Below are positions 8,804-16,386 of a stretch of DNA of 16,386 nt, piece after piece. Positions within the stretch are counted from its first letter, which is position 1. Each line of letters opens with the position of its first letter. Source of the DNA: an uncultured Collinsella sp. (GTDB taxonomy: Bacteria; Actinomycetota; Coriobacteriia; Coriobacteriales; Coriobacteriaceae); contig UQMW01000048.1 of assembly GCA_900542275.1 (NCBI GenBank), positions 1 through 16,386 on the forward strand. The letters run 5' to 3'. The notes below the pieces were generated by a model. That model did not search any database, was not told the DNA's origin, and saw only the letters and a program-made list of their open reading frames with translations. The position numbers and the translations under genes were made by a program.

Positions 8804-8940
8804 GTCTTGATCTGTAACAGTTAGACGTTCTCCAGGCCCCTAAACGTTACAGATTTAGACAAACCAGCGGCGCCCAGGTATTCGTCTCGATCTGTAACAG
8901 GTAGACCGGTTTTTTGTCCCTAAACGTTACAGATCGAGAC
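8804..8940 (+). repeat. 57-bp palindromic element, array C (2 copies)
   Basis: Copies at 8804-8860 and 8884-8940 have a 23-base linker (period 80). Both centres begin AGTTAGAC or AGGTAGAC and end CCCTAAAC. Copy 6 is the most diverged, with one mismatch and one G-T pair between the arms; copy 7 is perfect. The array starts 20 bases upstream of the nuclease-like GTG and ends 40 bases after the stop codon of the next minus-strand gene. It must therefore overlap the promoter or leader of the nuclease-like gene. Confidence 0.92.
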
Positions 8941-8980
8941 ATAAAGGCAGAAGGCAAGGCAGGCGACAACCGTCCATCCC

Positions 8981-9688
8981 CTACTCCCATTCCTGTTCGT
9001 AGATGTTGAGCGACTTCACATACCGCCCCTGGGCACCCATGATGTCGCGGACCAGGCGCAAAAAGAAGCTGATGCACGAGGTGTCGAAACCGTCCTCCAG
9101 GTCCTCGGGATGCACCGAGCCCGGCCCGTCGACCGTCGTGTCGCTCAGGCGCGCGATGTCATACAGGTAGAGCTGCCCCGCCGTCAGCCAGACATCGTCG
9201 ACGCACGCGAGTCGCACCGCAATCGCACCATCGTTCCAGCGCTCCTTTTGCACGATATGTGGGTCGTAGACGTCAAAGCGACGGTCGGTGCGCGTGTCCT
9301 TCAGCACGACCATGCCAGTCGCGGGATCCTTGTCCAAAATGCCAAAGCGCGAGAAATACTGCGTGTCACGCACCTGCTTAAGTCGCCCGAGCGAAGCAGG
9401 AGAAATTGACGCTGGCGGCTCGTCCACATACAGCTCCAACAGCGTCTTGCCGTGGTAATAGGGGCGCTCAAACAGCAGCCAATCGGTAAACGCCATGTTG
9501 TAGGCCATGATTTCGTTTTGAGATGGTTCCTCGCAATAGCTGAGCCACGGATCGACGATAATCTCGAACTGCTCGCGCGCCGGCTCCAGAAATTGAAACT
9601 TCCGCAGCATCCAAAAGTGAGCCATGTCGGCAATATCGTTGCCGACGGCCTCGGCCAGCTGCGCTCGATCAAAAACTTGGTCAGTCAT
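8981..9688 (-). CDS. Hypothetical protein, 235 residues
   Basis: I do not recognise this protein. It is acidic and rich in aromatic residues, with no membrane segment, signal peptide or familiar catalytic motif. Visible stretches include DPWLSYCEEPSQNEIMAYNMAFTDW near residues 46-70 and a central part with many Asp and Arg residues. The composition suggests a soluble, well-folded protein rather than a spurious frame. The start at 9688 has a strong GAGGAGG just upstream, which supports a real gene. The codon use looks like that of its neighbours. It is transcribed towards array C and follows a repeat-rich gap after gltD, so it probably has its own promoter. Confidence 0.8.
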   Translation of the reverse strand: MTDQVFDRAQLAEAVGNDIADMAHFWMLRKFQFLEPAREQFEIIVDPWLSYCEEPSQNEIMAYNMAFTDWLLFERPYYHGKTLLELYVDEPPASISPASLGRLKQVRDTQYFSRFGILDKDPATGMVVLKDTRTDRRFDVYDPHIVQKERWNDGAIAVRLACVDDVWLTAGQLYLYDIARLSDTTVDGPGSVHPEDLEDGFDTSCISFFLRLVRDIMGAQGRYVKSLNIYEQEWE

Positions 9689-9991
9689 GGCATCCTCCTC
9701 AAACTGATGGACCTCAATTTGAGCTTACGAGGAGGGTGGGCAACCGAGGCAAGCGCGGGCAAAATAGGCCTTCGACTGCAAACCAGATGCTAACCAAACA
9801 CTTGACGGGACACTTGACCGAATGAGTCCACCGCAACAAAACCGCAGGTAGACATAGACAGCCAACCCGCCCTTTTGAGCCAGATGCCCGCAGCCACCAC
9901 AGAAACAACAGGTGACCACAGCCCAAGAAGTCGACAAATGAACACCCGTACGTCGACAAACGAGCAAATCGCTCGCAAATCCGCAAGGAGT
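9689..9991. other. Gene-free stretch with short direct repeats
   Basis: Together with the hairpin that follows, about 360 bases between gltD and the 235-residue gene hold no convincing gene. The open frames on the minus strand (for example 9714-10025) are rich in Cys, Leu and Trp with no ribosome site. Small repeats stand out: ACACTTGAC at 9798-9806 and 9810-9818 (12-base period), and GTCGACAAA at 9930-9938 and 9952-9960 (22-base period). A small hairpin CGAGC/GCTCG follows at 9961-9975. The stretch must contain the promoter of the 235-residue gene, but no clear -10/-35 pair was found. Confidence 0.5.
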
Positions 9992-10032
9992 GTCCCCAAC
10001 GACTAGACAAAAAATGACTAGTCATTGAGGAC
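9992..10032 (-). ncRNA. Strong hairpin in the gltD 3' region
   Basis: GTCCCCAACGACTA (9992-10005) and TAGTCATTGAGGAC (10019-10032) face each other around a 13-base loop. In the minus-strand RNA all 14 positions pair, two of them as U-G. In the plus-strand RNA those two are C-A mismatches, so the minus-strand transcript (the gltD direction) is favoured. It starts 17 bases after the gltD stop. A third related arm, AAATGACTAC, lies at 10039-10048, and the centre contains the 14-base palindrome AATGACTAGTCATT (10013-10026). The hairpin could be a transcript end, an mRNA stabiliser or a REP-like element. The T-run is in the loop rather than after the stem, so it is not a classical terminator. Confidence 0.6.
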
Positions 10033-10049
10033 GTTCTTAAATGACTACT

Positions 10050-11531
<1,482 letters not shown>

Positions 11532-11536
11532 GGCAC

Positions 11537-14500
11537 TTACGCCTCCTTCTTGGTCGAAGCAACAGAGCTGGCAGCCACAGACGCAGCGCCAGCAGCACCG
11601 CCCGCCACATCAAAGCGATCGACATCCGCGGCGCTCGCGCGACCGGTCACAATGTCAAACGCCAGCTCCTCGGCCTGCGCATGCGTCTTGCCGACGGCCT
11701 CGGCGGCGGCGACAATCGCCAGCACACGCTCGTACTCGGTCGGAATGACCTTCACAAAGTGCTTGCTCATCGTCTCAAAGCTGTAGAGCAGCTTGATGCC
11801 GCGCGGGCTCTGCGTCGCGTCCACGTGCTCCTGGATGAGCGCACGGACCTGCTCCAGCTCGCCGGCCGTCGGGGCCTTGAGCTCGACGCTCTCGTGGTTC
11901 ACGCGGGCATCGAGCGTGCCGTACTGGTCAAAGACATAAGCCACGCCACCCGTCATGCCGGCAGCGAAGTTCTGCCCGACCTCGCCCAGGATGAGCGCCA
12001 GGCCACCCGTCATGTACTCGCAACCGTGGTTGCCGCAACCCTCGACCACCACGGTGGCACCGGAGTTGCGTACGCCAAAGCGCTGGCCGGCCAGGCCGTT
12101 GATGAAGCCACGGCCGCTCGTGGCGCCAAAGAACGCAACGTTGCCCACGATGATGTTTTCGTCGAACTTATAGGTCGCATGCGGGTTGGGGCGCACCGAC
12201 ACCTCGCCGCCCGAAAGGCCCTTGCCAAAGTAGTCGTTGGCGTCGCCGCACACGTTGAGCGTAATGCCGCGCGGCAGGAAGGCGCCAAAGCTCTGACCGG
12301 CCGATCCATCGCAATCGATGGTGATGGAGCCGGCGGGCAGGCCCTCGGGATGTGCCTTGGTCACCGCGTTACCAAGGATGGTGCCCACGCAACGGTTGAC
12401 GTTGGCGATATCAGCGCGGAAGCGAATCGGACGCAAGTGGGCACGGGCATCGGCCGTGTAGGGCACGAACAGCGTGGAGTCGAGCGTCTTGTCGAGCTCG
12501 CTGTCCGCGGCCATCTGCGGCAGGAAGTGACGACCGTCGGCACCCGGGATGTGGGCACCGAACTCGCAGGTCGCGCTCGCCAGCACGGGCGTCAGATCGA
12601 GCAGGTTAGCCTTGCGGTTGCCCGGGACCTCGATCTGGCGCAAGCACTCGGGATGGCCGACCATCTCGTCGACGGTGCGGAAGCCCAGGCTCGCCATGAC
12701 CTCGCGCAGTTGCTCGGCAACAAAGAGCATAAAGTGCTCGACGTGCTCGGGCTTGCCGCGGAAGCCGCGACGCAGGCGGCAGTTTTGCGTGGCGATGCCG
12801 GCGGGGCAGGTATCCTGCTGGCAGTCGCGCTGCATGAGGCAGCCCATCGAGATGAGCGGCATGGTCGCAAAGCCAAACTCCTCGGCGCCCAGCAAGCAGG
12901 CGACGGCAACATCGGTGCCGTCCATGAGCTTGCCGTCGGCCTCGAGCACCACGCGTGAGCGCAGGCCGTTTTGCAGCAACGTCTGCTGGGCCTCGGCAAG
13001 GCCAAGCTCCAGCGGCAGACCGGCGTGCCAGATCGAATCGCGAGCAGCGGCACCCGAGCCGCCATTGTGGCCGCTGATCAAGATCTTGTCGGCAGCGCCC
13101 TTGGCCACACCGGTGGCGATGGTGCCGACGCCGACCTCGCTGACCAGCTTGACCGACACGCGTGCGCCAGGGTTGGCGTTCTTAAGGTCAAAGATGAGCT
13201 CGGCCAGGTCTTCGATGGAGTAGATGTCGTGATGCGGCGGAGGCGAGATCAGGCCGATGCCGGGCGTGGACTGACGGACCTCGGCAATCCAGGGGTAGAC
13301 CTTCTTGCCGGGCAGGTGGCCACCCTCGCCGGGCTTGGCGCCCTGGGCCATCTTGATCTGAATCTCGAAGGCGCTGCACAGGTAGCGGCTCGTCACGCCA
13401 AAGCGCGCACTTGCCACCTGCTTGATCGCGGAGTTCTTGGAATCACCGTTAGCCAGCGGGGTCTCGCGACGCGGATCCTCACCGCCCTCGCCGGAGTTGG
13501 AACGGCCGTGCAGGCGGTTCATGGCGATGGCCATGCACTCGTGTGCTTCCTTGCTGATAGAGCCGTACGACATGGCGCCGGTGTTAAAGCGGCGGACGAT
13601 GTTGAGCGCGGGCTCGACCTCGTCGAGCGAAACCGGCGTGCGGCCGCTGGCATCAAAGTCGAGCAAGTCGCGCAGGCGCACGGCACGGCCGGTACGGTGC
13701 AGACGGGCGCTGTACTCCTTAAAGGTGTCGTAGCTGTCCTCACGGCAGGCGGTCTGCAGCAAGTAGACAGTCTGAGGGTCGATCAGGTGATCCTCGCCGC
13801 CGATCGGGCGCCACTTGGTCAGGCCCAGCGTGGGCAGCTGATCGGGAGCCGGGCTCTTAAGGATGGCGAGCGCGGCGTCGTAGCGCTCGTTTTGCTCGCG
13901 CTCAACGTCCTCGACACCCATACCGCCCACACGGCTCACCGTGCCGGCGAAGTACGCGTTGACGAACTCCGGCGTAAAGCCCACGGCCTCGAAGATCTGC
14001 GCCGAATGGTAGCTCTGCACCGTGGAGATGCCCATCTTGGACATGATGGAGACGATGCCGGCGGTCGCAGCCTTGTTGTAGTTGGCGATGCCCTGCTCGG
14101 CCGTCACGTCCAGGTCGCCGTGTGCCGCCAGATCGCGGACGCACGCATGTGCGCTGTACGGATAGATGCCGCTCGCGGAGTAGCCCACCAGTGCCGCAAA
14201 GTCGTGCGGAGACACGGCGTCGCCGCACTCCACCACGATATCGGCAAAGGTACGCACGCCGACGCGGATCAGGTGGTTGTGCACGCAGCCCACGGCAAGC
14301 AGCGACGGCACGGGCACCTCGCCCGCTCCGGCGCGATCGCTCAGCACCACAATGTTCGCGCCGTCGCGAACCGCGGCCTCGACGTCTTCGGCAAGCTGCT
14401 TGAGCGCAGCCTGCAGCGCGCCCTCACCCGCGTCGCGGCGGTACACGGCACGGAAACGGCGGGTCTTAAAGCCAACACGGTCGATGGCACAAATGCGGTC

Positions 14501-16234
14501 GAACTCCTCCTCGCTCAGCAGCGGGCGCTCCAGACGCACCAGCTGGCAGGCCGTGCGGGAATCCTCGAGCAGGTTGCCGTGGTTGCCCAGGTAGAGCGTG
14601 GTCGAAGTTACCATATGCTCGCGCAGGGCATCGATCGGCGGGTTCGTGACCTGGGCGAACAGCTGATAGAAGTAGTCAAAGAACGAGCGGGTCTTCTTTG
14701 ACAGGCAGGCCAGCGGCGCGTCGATACCCATCGAAGCGAGTGGGGCCTTGCCCTGCTGGGCCATAGGACGCACGACCTCGTCGACGTCATCCCAGTGGTG
14801 GCCGAGCTTGGCCATGCGCACAGCGGCGGGCACCTCGGCATCCTCGGCGGACGCGGGCGCGGCGGGCTCATCGAGCGCGTCGACGGTCAGCGTCTCCTCG
14901 GCAATCCAGTCGCGGTAGGGCTTCTCCTTGGCATAGCGGGCGCGCAGCTCGTCGTTGTAGATCACGCGACCGCGGGCAAAATCGACCTCGAGCATCTGAC
15001 CCGGTCCCAAGCAGCCGCTCGTCAGGATGTTCTCGGGGCGCACCTCGATGGTGCCCACCTCGCTTGCCAGCATAAAGCGACCGTCGCGCGTCACGTAGTA
15101 GCGAGCCGGACGCAGGCCGTTACGGTCGAGGGCAGCGCCCAGGGTGCGACCGTCGGTAAAGGCGATGGCCGCCGGGCCATCCCATGGCTCCATGAGCATG
15201 GACTGGTAAGCGTCGTAGGCGCGGCGCTCCTCACTCAGACTGTCGTTGTGGTCCCACGGCTCGGGCAGCAACATGGACGCGGCACGCGTGAGCGGGCGGC
15301 CGTTCATGACCAGGAACTCAAGCACATTGTCCAGAATCGCGGAGTCGGAACCCTCGCGGTTGATGATGGGCATCACGCGCTCAAGATCGTGCTGCAACAC
15401 GGGGCTGTACAGGTTGGGTTCGCGGGCGCGAATCCAGTTGACGTTGCCCTTGAGAGTGTTGATCTCGCCGTTGTGAATGATGAAGCGGTTGGGGTGCGCG
15501 CGCTCCCAGCTGGGCGTGGTGTTGGTGGAGTAGCGCGAGTGGACGAGCGCCACGGCCGTCTTGACGGCGGCGTCGTTGAGGTCGATGAAGAAGCGGCGCA
15601 TCTGCGTGGCGACCAGCATGCCCTTGTACACGATGGTGCGCGAGCTCATGGAGCACACGTAGAAGATCTTGTCGCGCAGGGCAAACTTGGCATCGGCCTT
15701 CTTTTCGATGGTGCGGCGGCACACGTACAGGCGACGCTCAAAGGCATCGCCGGCGGGCGTGTCGTCCGGACGGCCCAGGAAGGCCTGCAGGATAGTAGGC
15801 ATGCAGGCGCGGGCCGTCTCGCCCAGGTCGTGCGGGTCGACCGGCACCTCGCGCCAAAAGAGCAGCGGCACGCCAGCCTCGGCGCAGCCCTCCTCAAACA
15901 CGCGGCGGGCATCCTCTACGCCCTTGTCGTCCTGCGGGAAGAACAGCATGGCCACGCCATAGTCGCCCTCTGCCGGCAGAATCTGACCGCACTTTTGAGC
16001 CTCTTTACGGAAAAAGTGATGCGGAACCTGGAACAGGATGCCAGCGCCATCGCCGGTATTCTTCTCGAGTCCCGTGCCGCCGCGGTGCTCCAAGTTGACC
16101 AGAATGGACAGCGCATCGTCCAGAATCTGGTGATGGCGCTCACCGTTGATATCGGCAAGCGCGCCGATGCCACATGCATCGTGGTCGAATTCGGGGCGAT
16201 AAAGGCCCTGCTGCTGAGCGGAATCTGCCTGCAT
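11537..16234 (-). CDS. gltB: Glutamate synthase large subunit
   Basis: Makes glutamate from glutamine and 2-oxoglutarate. The 1565-residue precursor has a 20-residue leader before C21 in DACGIG, the usual N-terminal nucleophile left after cleavage. The glutaminase domain follows (to about 430), then the central domain. The FMN-binding synthase domain (about 840-1240) includes GSGAAARDSIWHAGLPLELG and the 3Fe-4S cysteines C1132, C1138 and C1143 (C-x5-C-x4-C). The last part (about 1290-1490) has the Gly-rich GxGxG repeat helix. The start has GGGGAGG at 16241-16247, six bases upstream. It is the first gene of gltB-gltD. All key residues are present, so it should be active. Confidence 0.97.
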   Translation of the reverse strand: MQADSAQQQGLYRPEFDHDACGIGALADINGERHHQILDDALSILVNLEHRGGTGLEKNTGDGAGILFQVPHHFFRKEAQKCGQILPAEGDYGVAMLFFPQDDKGVEDARRVFEEGCAEAGVPLLFWREVPVDPHDLGETARACMPTILQAFLGRPDDTPAGDAFERRLYVCRRTIEKKADAKFALRDKIFYVCSMSSRTIVYKGMLVATQMRRFFIDLNDAAVKTAVALVHSRYSTNTTPSWERAHPNRFIIHNGEINTLKGNVNWIRAREPNLYSPVLQHDLERVMPIINREGSDSAILDNVLEFLVMNGRPLTRAASMLLPEPWDHNDSLSEERRAYDAYQSMLMEPWDGPAAIAFTDGRTLGAALDRNGLRPARYYVTRDGRFMLASEVGTIEVRPENILTSGCLGPGQMLEVDFARGRVIYNDELRARYAKEKPYRDWIAEETLTVDALDEPAAPASAEDAEVPAAVRMAKLGHHWDDVDEVVRPMAQQGKAPLASMGIDAPLACLSKKTRSFFDYFYQLFAQVTNPPIDALREHMVTSTTLYLGNHGNLLEDSRTACQLVRLERPLLSEEEFDRICAIDRVGFKTRRFRAVYRRDAGEGALQAALKQLAEDVEAAVRDGANIVVLSDRAGAGEVPVPSLLAVGCVHNHLIRVGVRTFADIVVECGDAVSPHDFAALVGYSASGIYPYSAHACVRDLAAHGDLDVTAEQGIANYNKAATAGIVSIMSKMGISTVQSYHSAQIFEAVGFTPEFVNAYFAGTVSRVGGMGVEDVEREQNERYDAALAILKSPAPDQLPTLGLTKWRPIGGEDHLIDPQTVYLLQTACREDSYDTFKEYSARLHRTGRAVRLRDLLDFDASGRTPVSLDEVEPALNIVRRFNTGAMSYGSISKEAHECMAIAMNRLHGRSNSGEGGEDPRRETPLANGDSKNSAIKQVASARFGVTSRYLCSAFEIQIKMAQGAKPGEGGHLPGKKVYPWIAEVRQSTPGIGLISPPPHHDIYSIEDLAELIFDLKNANPGARVSVKLVSEVGVGTIATGVAKGAADKILISGHNGGSGAAARDSIWHAGLPLELGLAEAQQTLLQNGLRSRVVLEADGKLMDGTDVAVACLLGAEEFGFATMPLISMGCLMQRDCQQDTCPAGIATQNCRLRRGFRGKPEHVEHFMLFVAEQLREVMASLGFRTVDEMVGHPECLRQIEVPGNRKANLLDLTPVLASATCEFGAHIPGADGRHFLPQMAADSELDKTLDSTLFVPYTADARAHLRPIRFRADIANVNRCVGTILGNAVTKAHPEGLPAGSITIDCDGSAGQSFGAFLPRGITLNVCGDANDYFGKGLSGGEVSVRPNPHATYKFDENIIVGNVAFFGATSGRGFINGLAGQRFGVRNSGATVVVEGCGNHGCEYMTGGLALILGEVGQNFAAGMTGGVAYVFDQYGTLDARVNHESVELKAPTAGELEQVRALIQEHVDATQSPRGIKLLYSFETMSKHFVKVIPTEYERVLAIVAAAEAVGKTHAQAEELAFDIVTGRASAADVDRFDVAGGAAGAASVAASSVASTKKEA

Positions 16235-16386
16235 CGCGATCCTCCCCTAGATATTAGTCAGTCAGTTGAATAGGCATACTAGGAGCATCGCCGGCCCGCT
16301 GTGTTTCCCGCCCGTTTCGAAACAATCGCGTAACGCGCGCCCTACGAGTGGACACCGCCGACCTCAAGGGCGACAACATAGGCCCC
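16235..16386 (-). promoter_or_regulatory. gltBD upstream region with candidate nitrogen-regulator site
   Basis: The plus-strand motif GAAAC-N6-GTAAC (16319-16334) has the spacing of adjacent half-sites of actinobacterial GlnR boxes. It overlaps the palindrome GTTTCGAAAC (16314-16323) and lies about 85 bases before gltB. Only two of the usual four half-sites are present, so this is a weak candidate. TAATAT at 16251-16256 (minus) is too close to the ribosome site to be a sensible -10. No convincing -10/-35 pair was found in the rest. Confidence 0.25.

Noticed and set aside
9714..10025. 103-residue minus-strand open frame in the gap after gltD
   Set aside because: Cys/Leu/Trp-rich composition, no ribosome site, and it runs through hairpin and repeat sequence.
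16251..16256. TAATAT as the gltB -10 box
   Set aside because: Transcription would begin inside or just before the ribosome binding site at 16241-16247, leaving almost no leader.
14795..16273. 492-residue plus-strand open frame, with others at 12971-14701 and 11342-12958
   Set aside because: All lie antisense to gltB, which has complete catalytic and cluster-binding residues; no ribosome sites or family motifs.

Overview
The window looks like a chromosomal segment of a high-GC gut actinobacterium of the class Coriobacteriia, most likely Collinsella or a close relative. This rests on GC-rich third positions, clear GGAGG-type ribosome binding sites, actinobacterial gltBD proteins and a copA-copZ-csoR copper cluster. 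The genus is an inference, since nothing here is a taxonomic marker.

Layout, left to right. (1) A DEAD-box RNA helicase on the minus strand (start at 1629) runs off the left edge. (2) A 560-base divergent intergenic region holds two copies of a 57-bp palindromic element and then the copA promoter with a G-tract palindrome typical of CsoR operators. (3) A copper operon on the plus strand follows: copA (P1B ATPase), a roughly 100-nt structured RNA candidate, copZ (HMA chaperone) and csoR (Cu(I)-sensing repressor). (4) A REP-like hairpin comes next, then a small membrane protein with a C-terminal zinc ribbon, closed by a bidirectional terminator. (5) On the minus strand are an imidazolonepropionase/prolidase-like amidohydrolase, a gene for a protein ending in a PD-(D/E)XK-type nuclease domain, and an unrecognised 235-residue protein. 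The nuclease-like gene has arrays of the 57-bp element on both sides. (6) A 360-base gene-free stretch rich in short repeats ends in a strong hairpin just after gltD. (7) gltD and gltB (NADPH glutamate synthase) form a tight minus-strand operon that fills the right third of the window.

The copper genes make one circuit: CsoR senses Cu(I) and should repress at the operator before copA, CopZ carries Cu(I), and CopA exports it. GltB and GltD together make glutamate from glutamine and 2-oxoglutarate. The other genes have no obvious link to these.

The most unusual content is non-coding. A 57-bp element (15-bp inverted arms around a 27-bp centre) occurs seven times at three loci. It is always exactly 57 bp, always in the same orientation, and repeats inside each locus with an 80-81 bp period. 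Two copies have matched changes in both arms, which suggests the pairing is conserved. Five of the seven copies flank the nuclease-like gene. The second item is the nested hairpin between copA and copZ, whose G-U pairs only work in the sense transcript. Neither is assigned a function here.
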